A stretch of DNA of 64,000 nucleotides from CAYMAI01 sp964388445 (GTDB lineage: Bacteria; 4484-113; JAGGVC01): contig CAYMAI010000009.1 of assembly GCA_964388445.1 (NCBI GenBank), positions 35,957 through 99,956 on the forward strand, in the 5' to 3' direction. The translations under genes and the position numbers were made by a program. Position 1 is the first letter of the stretch, and the number at the start of each line of letters is the position of its first letter. Shown one piece after another: positions 1-8,576 of the stretch. Under the pieces are notes generated by a model. That model saw nothing but the letters and a program-made list of their open reading frames with translations. It did not search any database and had not been told where the DNA came from.

Positions 1-2
1 CA

Positions 3-1859
3 TCCGTAACGGATTTTCCCGAAGTGAACATTACGAGCCACACCGACGGCGACGCGGAATCGGGCAACTTTACGCTTTCCGCGAGCGTGACCGCGCCGAA
101 CGGCGGCGAGAAAATGCGCTGGTACATCGACGGCGAATACATCGGCCATTCGACCGACGCGCCATGGGAGCGTGCGATAAACGTCGTGGGAATGATACCC
201 GGAGTGCACACTTTCACCGCGGAAGTTATCGACGCGGCGAATCTGCATGGTTATTCGTCCGTGGAAATCAACATCGCGCTTCCGTCGATGGATACGCCGT
301 ATTGGACTACCGTACAGGATCCGCCGTTTACGGACGAATGGAACGCGCTCGACTATGCCGGCGCATCGAGGTGGCAGGAAGTTGAAAAAACGCCGGGCGA
401 AAAAATGCTCTATTTCGGCGACCCCGACAAATCCGGCGGGCCGGGATATTATAACGACGACACCGACGCGCTTCTTTCTCCGAACTTCAATCTCGCGGGC
501 TTAACTTCGCCGTTTTTCAAATTCGAAATGGCGTTCGAGCTTGGCGCCTACATGATTATGACTCTGCGGGTTATCGACAGCTCCGGCAAAGACGACATAA
601 TCGGATACATCGGCACTTCGAGCGGCACGATCAGAAATCCAAACTGGCCAAATCTGTCGAAGTACGAAATCAACCTAAGCGCGTATCAGGGGAACGTGGC
701 GCGCGTCGAGTTTTGGATGCAGCGCTATTCGCAAAGCGTCGGGCTCGGCGAGGGCGTGTACATCGACAACGTTCTCGTTTCTGAAACTTCCGCGCAGCCG
801 ATTGTGCAATTGGTTTCGCCCGACAGAAATTCTGTTATATACGGCGAAAAGGAAATCGTTACGAACATAACGGACGACAAGGGCATCGTTATAAAGGCGG
901 AACTGGTGGAGACCGTGTCGGGCGACGTGCTTCAGACCCTGACGAACGAGCCGTTCACGTTCACGCTCGACACCACGGCCTATCCAGACGGGCTGCGCGA
1001 GTTTCACATCGTCGCTTACGACGAAATTTCGTATATGGGATTTTTCACGCCGACGGCGGTCTCGATGTTCCAAGTAATACACAATACCCCCGTCGTGATA
1101 GACGAATTCGCGCCGGTTTACGGCACGGTCGCGACGCCGGTAACGCTTAGCGGAAGCGGGTTCGGCGATTTTTACGCGGGCGGTATCGGGCCGACGGCGT
1201 ACAGACATTCGTTCCTGTTTTTCACGGGCGAAGACGGGCTTGTCGAAGCCGAAGTGTCCGAAGAAACCTGGACGCAATCCTCGATTACGGCGGCGGTGCC
1301 GGATGGCGCGATAACCGGCCCGATTTACGTCGTCATCGGCGACATCGAAACGCCGACTCCGGGCGATTTCGCGGTGGGCGAAGTGGCGGGATTCGCGTTC
1401 GTCGAACCCGCCGGCGGCGCGCTAATGCCGATGAACGGCTCTCTGAATTTCAAACTCACGCCCCAACCGTTCGCGTCCGCGGTCAGCCTCGCCTGTTTGG
1501 ACGAGTCCGGCAACGCGCTGGGGATTCCATTCCCGAAAATCACTTCTTTCGACGACATACAGTTTCTGCTCGGCACGATTCCGTTTCCGAAAAACGGAAA
1601 ATACACGCTCAAAGCGACGGCGTTCGCCTCATCCGGCGACCTGATAGCCGAAGTCGATTTTTGGGTGGAGAAACTTCGCGGCGATTTCAACGGCGACAGA
1701 TTCGTGACGATGGCGGACCTCGATTTCCTACGCGCGCGGCTTTGGAAAACGCCCGCCGACCCCGAATGGATTCCATATCTCGACGTTGACCGAAACGGAA
1801 TAATCGACGAAGGCGACGCTACAGCCGTCGGATATTTTTACCTTCTCTCGTCCGGCTAG
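3..1859 (+). CDS. Secreted multidomain protein with C-terminal dockerin-like repeats (5' partial)
   Basis: The reading frame is open to the left edge, so the true start and any signal peptide lie outside the window; 618 residues are visible. In order they look like an Ig-like beta domain (to about residue 95), a jelly-roll or MAM-like lectin domain (about 100-260, ending YIDNVLVSE), a second Ig-like domain, an IPT/TIG-like domain beginning near VIDEFAPVYG with GSGFGDFY, another beta domain, and a C-terminal pair of calcium-loop motifs, GDFNGDRFVTMADLDFL and LDVDRNGIIDEGDA. Such paired loops define type I dockerin-like domains, which in many uncultured bacteria serve as calcium-stabilised tails of exported proteins rather than true cellulosome anchors. 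No catalytic motif is visible, so the role may be adhesion or substrate binding. It ends tail-to-tail with gcvPB, overlapping by 4 bases. Confidence 0.75.
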   Translation, partial: SVTDFPEVNITSHTDGDAESGNFTLSASVTAPNGGEKMRWYIDGEYIGHSTDAPWERAINVVGMIPGVHTFTAEVIDAANLHGYSSVEINIALPSMDTPYWTTVQDPPFTDEWNALDYAGASRWQEVEKTPGEKMLYFGDPDKSGGPGYYNDDTDALLSPNFNLAGLTSPFFKFEMAFELGAYMIMTLRVIDSSGKDDIIGYIGTSSGTIRNPNWPNLSKYEINLSAYQGNVARVEFWMQRYSQSVGLGEGVYIDNVLVSETSAQPIVQLVSPDRNSVIYGEKEIVTNITDDKGIVIKAELVETVSGDVLQTLTNEPFTFTLDTTAYPDGLREFHIVAYDEISYMGFFTPTAVSMFQVIHNTPVVIDEFAPVYGTVATPVTLSGSGFGDFYAGGIGPTAYRHSFLFFTGEDGLVEAEVSEETWTQSSITAAVPDGAITGPIYVVIGDIETPTPGDFAVGEVAGFAFVEPAGGALMPMNGSLNFKLTPQPFASAVSLACLDESGNALGIPFPKITSFDDIQFLLGTIPFPKNGKYTLKATAFASSGDLIAEVDFWVEKLRGDFNGDRFVTMADLDFLRARLWKTPADPEWIPYLDVDRNGIIDEGDATAVGYFYLLSSG

Positions 1860-3352
1860 GCTTCGCTTTCGCTCTTTGCGCCGTCTTCTTCCGGAATCCA
1901 ACGGGGAACCAGATTGCGCGCCGCGCCGGTTTCGTCCGGATTCACGATTTGCAGTTTCGAGCCGTCCAGCTTTTTGAATCCGTCCGGGTCTTTCTTGATT
2001 TCCTCCGCGAACCTAAGCATTACGCCGCAGAAATTGTCCAGCGTTTCCTTGCTTTCGGTTTCCGTCGGCTCTATCATCATCGCCTCGTGGACGATTAGCG
2101 GAAAATATGTCGTCGGCGCGTGAATTCCGTTTTCGAGAAGTTTCTTGGCGATTATTTTCGCCGTCACTCCGTAATCGCGTTTGAAGTTGTCCGCGCTGGC
2201 CACGAATTCGTGCATACAGTGTGAGAGAAATGGAATTTCGAATTCGCCCTTTAGCCGCGCCTGAATGTAGTTTGCGTTGATAATCGCATTTTCGGATATA
2301 CGCTTAAGCCCGTTTTTTCCGTGATGAACGATGTATGTATAGGCTCGGACAAGAACGAGGAAGTTGCCCCACCACGCCTTCATTCGTCCGATGGTTTTTT
2401 CCGGCGTTTTGACCAGCGCGCCGCCTTCGCCGCTTTCGAATATCGCGCCCGGCAAATACGGCGCGAGAAACGCCTTAACGCCTATCGGGCCTGCGCCCGG
2501 CCCGCCGCCGCCGTGCGGAGTCGAAAACGTTTTGTGCGTGTTTAAGTGCATCAAATCGAAACCCATATCGCCCATGCGAGCGATTCCGAGAAGCGCGTTA
2601 AGATTCGCGCCGTCGTAGTATAAAAGCCCGCCCGCGTCATGAATGAGTTTGGCGATTTCCAAAATGTGCGTTTCGAATAGACCCAAAGTGTTTGGATTCG
2701 TGAGCATTATTCCGGCTATTTTATCCGCGCCATGCTTTTCGATTACGGCTTTTATAGCCGCGGGATCGGTCAGCCCGTCTCCGCAACTGACGACCTCGGC
2801 CACCCGAAAACCCGCCACCGCGGCGCTCGCCGGATTCGTTCCGTGCGCGCTGTCCGGCACGATCATCACGTCGCGTTCCGGCTGGCCGATTTCGTCGAAA
2901 TACTTGCGGAAAACCAGCATTCCGGAATATTCGCCTTGCGCGCCGGCCGCGGGCTGAAGCGCGAACTCGTCCATGCCGGTGATTTCGCAAAGCCACGCGG
3001 ACAAATCGGCGAGCATTTCCACCGCTCCCGGTACTGTCTCAACGGGCTGGGATGGATGTATCTGCGAAAATCCCGCCGCCGCCGCCGCCGCGTCGGTAAG
3101 CCGGGGATTGTATTTCATCGTGCAACTGCCGAGCGGATAAAACCCGCTGTCCACGCCGAACGTGCGCTGAGACAAGCGCGTATAGTGGCGCACCACGTCT
3201 AGGTGCGATACTTCCGGCATCGCAAGCTCATGAGCCAGCGCAAATTCCGCGTCCGCCTTGAACTCCGCTTCGAAATCTCTCGCCGGAAATTTGACGCCGC
3301 GGCGGCCGGGTACGCTTTCCTCGAAAATCAATTTGTCTTTTACGTGGGTCAT
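1856..3352 (-). CDS. gcvPB: Glycine dehydrogenase (decarboxylating) subunit 2
   Basis: This is the PLP-binding half of the split P-protein of the glycine cleavage system. It decarboxylates glycine and passes the aminomethyl group to lipoyl-GcvH. At 498 aa it has the usual GcvPB length. Visible motifs are GFYPLGSCTMKYNP (about 70-83), SAHGTNPASA (168-177) and the PLP-lysine region NTHKTFS with Lys274, followed by a glycine-rich loop. The start codon overlaps the gcvPA stop as ATGA, so the two subunits are translationally coupled. GcvT, GcvH and Lpd are not in the window, so the rest of the complex must be encoded elsewhere. Confidence 0.97.
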   Translation of the reverse strand: MTHVKDKLIFEESVPGRRGVKFPARDFEAEFKADAEFALAHELAMPEVSHLDVVRHYTRLSQRTFGVDSGFYPLGSCTMKYNPRLTDAAAAAAGFSQIHPSQPVETVPGAVEMLADLSAWLCEITGMDEFALQPAAGAQGEYSGMLVFRKYFDEIGQPERDVMIVPDSAHGTNPASAAVAGFRVAEVVSCGDGLTDPAAIKAVIEKHGADKIAGIMLTNPNTLGLFETHILEIAKLIHDAGGLLYYDGANLNALLGIARMGDMGFDLMHLNTHKTFSTPHGGGGPGAGPIGVKAFLAPYLPGAIFESGEGGALVKTPEKTIGRMKAWWGNFLVLVRAYTYIVHHGKNGLKRISENAIINANYIQARLKGEFEIPFLSHCMHEFVASADNFKRDYGVTAKIIAKKLLENGIHAPTTYFPLIVHEAMMIEPTETESKETLDNFCGVMLRFAEEIKKDPDGFKKLDGSKLQIVNPDETGAARNLVPRWIPEEDGAKSESEA

Positions 3353-4710
3353 TTAGCCACCTCTTCGGCTATCGCCGCCGCGAATTCGTCCAAATCTTCC
3401 TTTTTGTGCTGTTCGGTCGTGGCGATTAGCCACATGTTCGCTGCGCCGCCGAAATCGGACAGCCGGATTCCGGGCAGAAATCCTCTTGCTACGAGTCTGT
3501 CGAAAACCGAAGCGCAATCTTTGCAGTCGAGCTTTATCGTGAATTCGTTGAAAAACTCCGAGCCTGGATTCGCGTTCGTTATGCCGTCTATCGCGGTCAG
3601 CTTCGCTTCCAAATAGTGCGCCGCTCCGCTTTCAAGTGCGCCGACTTCCCGAAATCCTTCCTTGCCGATTGACGACAGATAAATCGTCGCGGTAAGCGCC
3701 ATGAGCGCCTGATTCGTGCAAATGCTCGAATTCGCCTTGTCTCGCCGTATATGCTGCTCCCGCGCCTGCAAAGTCATTACGTAAGCGGTTTTGCCGGTTT
3801 CGTCAACGGTTTTGCCGATTAGCCTGCCCGGCAGGAATCTGACTAGGTCTTTCGTGCAAGAGAGAAAGCCCAGCGCAGGCCCGCCCCATCCCATCGGGAT
3901 GCCGAGAGGCTGCCCCTCGCCGTACGCGATGTCCGCTCCGAAATCGCCCGGACGCTTTACATGCGCGGCGCAAAACGGGTAATAACCGATTGCGAGCAGC
4001 GTTTTATATTCGCTGCAGATTCCGGCAAGTTTAGATATTCCTTTTTCGAAACAGCCATAGAAATTCGGTATCTCGACGGCTACGCAAGCCACGTCGCCGC
4101 CGGAAAGCAGTTCCCGCAATTTCTCCGAATCGATTTCGAAATGTTCGGAGTCTTTGTACGGCAGCGGAATACGCTCCATTTTCCAGCCGACGTTGTACGT
4201 ATCGAACGTTTCGATGTGGTGCGGATGCAGGTGATTGCTGACGATTACTTTCCTGCGTTTCGTCGCGCAACGGGCGATGTTGAGCGCGTCGGCGCATGCG
4301 GATGCGCCGTCATAGCTCGACGCGTTCGAAACCGGAAGACCCGTTATTTCGGAAATGTAGGTTTGATATTCGAAAATCGTCTGCAGCAGGCCTTGGCTTA
4401 CTTCCGGCTGGTACGGAGTGTACGCGGTCACGAACTCCGAGCGGGTCGAAAGCTGCGCGGAGACGGGCGGAATATAGTGGTTGTATATGCCGCCCCCCGC
4501 GAACATTTTGCCGGGCGGGAACACCGTGTTGCGGGCGGCAAGCGCGCGCAGTTTTTCAAGCGTTTCCATTTCGGAAAGGCCTTCCGGCAGCCGAAGCTCG
4601 CCGGAGCGGACATCGGCGGGAACGGCATCGAGCAGACTTTCGAAATCCGCGACTCCGATTTCGGCGAGCATCTCCTTGCGCTGTTCGCCGGTATTCGATA
4701 TATAAGGCAT
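3349..4710 (-). CDS. gcvPA: Glycine dehydrogenase (decarboxylating) subunit 1
   Basis: This is the N-terminal half of the P-protein, which pairs with GcvPB to form the active glycine decarboxylase heterotetramer. Length (453 aa) and the opening MPYISNTGEQRKEMLAEIG are typical of the subunit-1 family, as are the conserved stretches YTPYQPEVSQGLLQ and NASSYDGASA. The ATG is preceded by TTTGGAGTAAAC, a good ribosome binding site. It lies 101 bases downstream of the glycan-binding membrane protein gene, so it could be the tail of the long rpsB operon or have its own promoter; no clear promoter was seen in the gap. Confidence 0.97.
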   Translation of the reverse strand: MPYISNTGEQRKEMLAEIGVADFESLLDAVPADVRSGELRLPEGLSEMETLEKLRALAARNTVFPPGKMFAGGGIYNHYIPPVSAQLSTRSEFVTAYTPYQPEVSQGLLQTIFEYQTYISEITGLPVSNASSYDGASACADALNIARCATKRRKVIVSNHLHPHHIETFDTYNVGWKMERIPLPYKDSEHFEIDSEKLRELLSGGDVACVAVEIPNFYGCFEKGISKLAGICSEYKTLLAIGYYPFCAAHVKRPGDFGADIAYGEGQPLGIPMGWGGPALGFLSCTKDLVRFLPGRLIGKTVDETGKTAYVMTLQAREQHIRRDKANSSICTNQALMALTATIYLSSIGKEGFREVGALESGAAHYLEAKLTAIDGITNANPGSEFFNEFTIKLDCKDCASVFDRLVARGFLPGIRLSDFGGAANMWLIATTEQHKKEDLDEFAAAIAEEVAK

Positions 4711-4811
4711 GTTTACTCCAAAGAGGCTTGTCGGACGGCTGATTTTACCCTCGAAAACGGGCGCCGCAACCCATGTGACGCTTACGCCCCGTTATCACAT
4801 GCGCCGCGCCT

Positions 4812-5540
4812 TTATTCCGGGCCGGACACCTCAAGTTCGCTTATGCTGACGTCGTTCCACTTTCCGGTCGGATAAACCGATTTGATTTTTATTTTGAATT
4901 CTTCACACGTCACTGGCGGCTGAACGGGCACGGATTGTAGCGCCGGCGAATCTTCGAATTTATGCGATACGGCGGTTCCGTCCGGAAATTCGAAATCCAC
5001 TTCTTTAATCCGGTAGTTCAATTTGAAAATGTTGCCATATTTTTCATGCGTGGTTTTCGAAAAACCGGGCACGAGCGAAATCGCCGCAATCGCCGCCTCT
5101 TCGCGCAAATACACGGCGAGCCAGGCGTCCTCTCCCTCCTTGTATTCCGCGCTCCAAGCCGTTTCTTTATCTCCGTCGAGCATTTTGGACGGTTCATAGC
5201 TTCCGAACGTTGTCGGTTGGCTTTCTGCGTACGCTTCGATTCGGTCAATTCTCGGCGTGATTATTATCTCGACTCCGGGCGGGGGAATGTCTTCCGCATC
5301 GAGTCCGGAGTGTGCGGATTCGTCAATCGCCGCCGCGGCAAGCTTGAGCGAGCGCAGCTCTTCCAGTTTCGGTTTGGTATTGAAATAATAAATGACGAAA
5401 AATGCCAGAACGACGAAGAAACCCGCGCCGAAAACTATGGAAAGCGCCAACAATGTCGTTCCGTGCGCGCCGCGTTCTTGCTCGTAGTACTCCTCTTCAA
5501 ACACGTCCGCGTCTTCAACGCGCGGCTCCAATTCGCTCAT
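4812..5540 (-). CDS. Single-pass membrane protein with extracytoplasmic discoidin-like (NADase-type) carbohydrate-binding domain
   Basis: I chose the ATG at 5540 because it has AAAGGAG six bases upstream; an in-frame extension to 5594 would overlap the cdsA end and lacks a ribosome binding site. The 242-aa product has a short acidic cytoplasmic head, one membrane helix (about residues 28-53), a linker, and a C-terminal beta domain (about 103-241). The pattern YEPSKMLDGDKETAWSAE...DAWLAVYL is the signature of the galactose-binding-like fold seen in NADase-type glycan-binding and F5/8 C domains. No enzymatic domain accompanies it. Its position directly behind cdsA hints at an envelope role, but this is inference. 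Confidence 0.7.
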   Translation of the reverse strand: MSELEPRVEDADVFEEEYYEQERGAHGTTLLALSIVFGAGFFVVLAFFVIYYFNTKPKLEELRSLKLAAAAIDESAHSGLDAEDIPPPGVEIIITPRIDRIEAYAESQPTTFGSYEPSKMLDGDKETAWSAEYKEGEDAWLAVYLREEAAIAAISLVPGFSKTTHEKYGNIFKLNYRIKEVDFEFPDGTAVSHKFEDSPALQSVPVQPPVTCEEFKIKIKSVYPTGKWNDVSISELEVSGPE

Positions 5541-5556
5541 CGGAAACTCCTTTCGA

Positions 5557-6438
5557 TTACCGGCTGACGAAGCCGTATATAAAAAACGCCGCAACCGCGA
5601 TGCTTACCGGAAGAAAACTGTCCAGCTTGTCCAAAACGCCGCCGTGTTCCGGAATGAACTTTCCGCTTTCTTTCCGCTCGCTCCTTCGCTTTATCACCGA
5701 CATCATCAAGTCGCCCAAATGGCCGAATCCGGCGATAAACGCTCCCATAAACGCATAGCCCAATAGCTGGACCGTATCCGGGCGGGCATCCAAGGGCGCG
5801 ATTATATAAAAAAACCACGGCGTGGCGAATGCCGCGGCGAGCATTCCGCCGAAAAGCCCTTCCTTCGTTTTTTTCGGGCTCACTTTCGGCGCAAGCGGCG
5901 TTTTACCGAAAAGCCTTCCCGTGAAAAACGCCCCGGCGTCCATTCCCCAAGACAAAATGCAAACCAAAAACCAAAGATAATCGCCGCCAAGCGCATAAAC
6001 CATCGCGAAAGACGCCATTCCGGCGAACAAGTATCCGAAGCCGAAATAGACGTAAAGCGCCTGCTGAAGCGAAAAGCCGCCGTCCGGGTAATTCGAAACG
6101 GTAAGGTATGCCGCCGCGAAAAAAACGAGCATATACGCCAACGTCGCGGTGAAAATGAAAAACGCCGCCGCGGCGAACGCGTCCTCCGACCTGGGCGCGA
6201 AAATCGCCAGCTGTACGATGCAGGTAACGAACGCGGCCGCGAAAACGAACTTGAGCGCGCTCGATATGTGCTTTTCCGCTTGAGGATTCATCAATCCGAT
6301 AAACTCGGACGACGCAAAGACGAAAACCGCCGCAATAAGCGCAAGGCCGATGTACGTGCCGGCCATCAGCGCCGATATTGCGAGCACGCCGGCAACGATA
6401 CCGATGGCGATTCTGCTCACGAAACCAGTATAGCGCAC
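5557..6438 (-). CDS. cdsA: Phosphatidate cytidylyltransferase
   Basis: This integral membrane enzyme makes CDP-diacylglycerol from phosphatidate and CTP. The 293-aa product has about eight hydrophobic helices and the C-terminal CDP-DAG synthase signature SVIKRRSERKESGK...HGGVLDKLD. Two normally invariant positions are conservatively changed: KD reads KE and DRxD reads DKLD. The gene sits in its classic place after uppS. Neither candidate start has a Shine-Dalgarno. The outer start is GTG at 6438; a second GTG at 6420 lies exactly 6 nt after a TATACT box (6427-6432) and would give a more typical N-terminus beginning at SRIAIG, so the true start may be 6420. Confidence 0.93.
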   Translation of the reverse strand: MRYTGFVSRIAIGIVAGVLAISALMAGTYIGLALIAAVFVFASSEFIGLMNPQAEKHISSALKFVFAAAFVTCIVQLAIFAPRSEDAFAAAAFFIFTATLAYMLVFFAAAYLTVSNYPDGGFSLQQALYVYFGFGYLFAGMASFAMVYALGGDYLWFLVCILSWGMDAGAFFTGRLFGKTPLAPKVSPKKTKEGLFGGMLAAAFATPWFFYIIAPLDARPDTVQLLGYAFMGAFIAGFGHLGDLMMSVIKRRSERKESGKFIPEHGGVLDKLDSFLPVSIAVAAFFIYGFVSR

Positions 6439-6467
6439 GGCCGCGATAACTTTTCCGCTTTCGGCAA

Positions 6468-7244
6468 TCAGGAATCAACCTTGCCGAACCTGCGTTCGCG
6501 CGACTGATAATCGAGAATCGCCTGCACGTATTCCCGTTTGGAAAACTCGGGCCAAAGCGAATTCGTGAACCACATTTCCGTGTAAGCGCTTTGCCAAAGC
6601 AGAAAATTCGAAATTCTGTATTCGCCGCTAGTCCTGATCAAAAGGTCGGGGTAGGGCAGGTCGGGATGATAGAGAAACTTTCGGAAAAATTCCTCCGACA
6701 GCTCTTCAACCTTTAGTTTTCCGTCTTCGAGCGCGGTCGCGATGCGCTTTACGGCGTCGATTATTTCCTGCCGGCCGCTGTAATTGACCGCTATGTTTAG
6801 AACAAGGCCGGTGTTGTCTTTCATCAGCTCGACGGCGTCATCGAACCGGCTTCTAAGCCCGTCCGGAAGTATGGACAAATCGCCGGAAATAATCAGCCGG
6901 ATTTTTTTCTCGTTTAGCTTTGCCGCTTCGGCGACGAGAATTTCCTCGAACAGCCCGAACAGAGAACTGACCTCGCTGAGCGGACGAAAAATATTGTCGG
7001 TCGAAAACGCGAACAACGACAAATGCTTCACGCCGAGGTCGAGGCTCGTTTCCACTACCGTCCTGACGGTTTCCACGCCTTCGCGGTGGCCGATTACGCG
7101 CGAAAAGCCGTACTTTTTGCCCCACCTGCCGTTTCCGTCCATAATGATGGCGATGTGCCTCGGCAGGTTTTCCCTGTCCACGAGTTCGTAAAGGTTGATG
7201 TCTTCAAGGGATAAACTCCCCCGATCGTAAGCCAAATTTTCCAA
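6468..7244 (-). CDS. uppS: Isoprenyl transferase (undecaprenyl diphosphate synthase)
   Basis: A cis-prenyltransferase that elongates farnesyl diphosphate to the C55 carrier lipid for peptidoglycan and polysaccharide export. The 258-aa protein has the diagnostic HIAIIMDGNGRWGKK (catalytic Asp at residue 36), GHREGV, and the C-terminal RTSGEYRISNFLLWQ and MWFTNSLWPEF motifs. The assigned start is TTG at 7244 with GGAGG six bases upstream; a second TTG with GGGGGAG ahead of it lies about 12 codons further in and cannot be excluded. It lies between frr and cdsA with a 33-base and a 29-base gap. Confidence 0.96.
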   Translation of the reverse strand: MENLAYDRGSLSLEDINLYELVDRENLPRHIAIIMDGNGRWGKKYGFSRVIGHREGVETVRTVVETSLDLGVKHLSLFAFSTDNIFRPLSEVSSLFGLFEEILVAEAAKLNEKKIRLIISGDLSILPDGLRSRFDDAVELMKDNTGLVLNIAVNYSGRQEIIDAVKRIATALEDGKLKVEELSEEFFRKFLYHPDLPYPDLLIRTSGEYRISNFLLWQSAYTEMWFTNSLWPEFSKREYVQAILDYQSRERRFGKVDS

Positions 7245-7277
7245 ATAGCGCCTCCGGCACCAGCGGGCAAGCCGCGC

Positions 7278-7838
7278 CTAAAATTCCTCGATTTCCTTTA
7301 CCTTTAGGCGAAGCAAATTCTCTATTTCCTCGAGCTGTTTTTCGATTAGCTTTTCGATTTCGTCGTTGGCGCGCTTAAGCTCGTCTTCGCTGATATCCTT
7401 CGCTTTTTCCAGCTTCTTGTTTCTGTCGATGGCGTCGCGCCTAATGTTTCTGAGAGCGACCTTTCCTTCTTCCGCGATTCTGTGGGCGATTTTCGCAAGC
7501 TCCTTCCGGCGCTCCTCGGTGGGCTGCGGAATGTTGATGCGAAGCACTCTGCCGTCGCTTTGCGGAGTAAGTCCAAGGTCGCTTTGCAAAATTCCCCGCT
7601 CTATTGCCTTCAGCGTTCCCGGATCGTACGGCTGAACGAGCAAAGTTGACGCGTCCGGCACGCTGATGGTGGCGAGTTGATTGAGCGGGCATTTCGTTTC
7701 GTACGCGTCGACGAGCACCCGGTCGAGCAGCGCGGGGTTCGCCCTTCCCGCACGCAGGTGCGCAAGTTCCTCATGGGTGGTATGGATGGTTTTCTCCATC
7801 CTTTCCTTGGTGTCGCTGTAAATTTCGCTAACCGGCAT
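7278..7838 (-). CDS. frr: Ribosome recycling factor
   Basis: RRF splits the post-termination ribosome together with EF-G. At 186 aa it has the standard length, the conserved LRAGRANPALLDRV segment near the N-terminus, and the long three-helix coiled bundle in the C-terminal half (EERRKELAKIAHRIAEEGKV through KKLEKAKDISEDELKRA). The ATG has a strong AGGAGG. It is 9 bases downstream of pyrH in the conserved tsf-pyrH-frr-uppS order. Confidence 0.98.
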   Translation of the reverse strand: MPVSEIYSDTKERMEKTIHTTHEELAHLRAGRANPALLDRVLVDAYETKCPLNQLATISVPDASTLLVQPYDPGTLKAIERGILQSDLGLTPQSDGRVLRINIPQPTEERRKELAKIAHRIAEEGKVALRNIRRDAIDRNKKLEKAKDISEDELKRANDEIEKLIEKQLEEIENLLRLKVKEIEEF

Positions 7839-7847
7839 AACCGCCTC

Positions 7848-8558
7848 CTAATCCGATACGATCGTGCCGACCGAAAGGTCGCCGTCGATTATTTTAGCAA
7901 GATTGCCCGGTATGGTCAGGTTGAACACGATAATCGAAAGCTTGTTTTCGCGGCAAAGGGCGAAGGCTGTTCCGTCGAGAACCTGCAAATCGCGTTCCAG
8001 CGCCTCTTTGAACGTAATCCGCTCGAACTTTTTCGCGTTGGGCTCGATTTCGGGGTCCGCGTCATACACGCCGTCCACGCGCGTGCCCTTCAGAAATACG
8101 TCGGCCTTGATTTCGAGGCCGCGAAGCGCGGCTGCTGTGTCGGTGGAAAAATACGGATTTCCCGTGCCTGCCGCGATAAGCGCCACCCGGCCCTTTTCAA
8201 GATGCCTGTCGGCCCTGCGCTGGATATACGGTTCGCATACACGAGGCATTTCGATTCCGCTCATCACGCGCGTGCTCACGCCCATGTTTTCAAGCACGTT
8301 TTGAAGCGCCAAAGCGTTGATGACCGTTGCCACCATTCCCATATAGTCCGCGGTCGTGCGGTCGAGACCGGTCTCCGCCAGCTCCTTGCCGCGTATGAAA
8401 TTGCCGCCGCCGACCACGAGCGCAACTTGAACGCCCCTTTCGACCGCGCTTTTGATTTCATTGCCGTAATGGTGGAGGGAAGCCGTGCAAAGCCCGCTTT
8501 CCGAGTCGCCCTTGAGCGATTCGCCGGAAAGTTTGATTAATATGCGCCGGAAACTCAT
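7848..8558 (-). CDS. pyrH: UMP kinase
   Basis: Bacterial hexameric UMP kinase of the amino acid kinase family, converting UMP to UDP with ATP. The 236-aa protein shows RILIKLSGESLKG at the N-terminus (phosphate-binding lysine and glycine), VALVVGGGNFIRG, the D-R-T-T-ADYMGM region and GTGNPYFSTDTAAALR, all typical of PyrH. The ATG follows GGAGGTGCC. It sits 18 bases after tsf. Confidence 0.98.
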   Translation of the reverse strand: MSFRRILIKLSGESLKGDSESGLCTASLHHYGNEIKSAVERGVQVALVVGGGNFIRGKELAETGLDRTTADYMGMVATVINALALQNVLENMGVSTRVMSGIEMPRVCEPYIQRRADRHLEKGRVALIAAGTGNPYFSTDTAAALRGLEIKADVFLKGTRVDGVYDADPEIEPNAKKFERITFKEALERDLQVLDGTAFALCRENKLSIIVFNLTIPGNLAKIIDGDLSVGTIVSD

Positions 8559-8576
8559 GGCACCTCCGGAAGGCCG

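Noticed and set aside
1680..1859. Cellulosome component
   Set aside because: The dockerin-like tail alone is not enough; no cohesin, scaffoldin or glycosidase domain is visible.
3961..4875. 304-aa plus-strand frame opposite gcvPA
   Set aside because: Arg/Phe-rich antisense shadow of a well-supported gene; no motif, no ribosome binding site.
7677..8540. 287-aa plus-strand frame opposite pyrH and frr
   Set aside because: Spans the antisense of two conserved genes, with composition typical of shadow frames.
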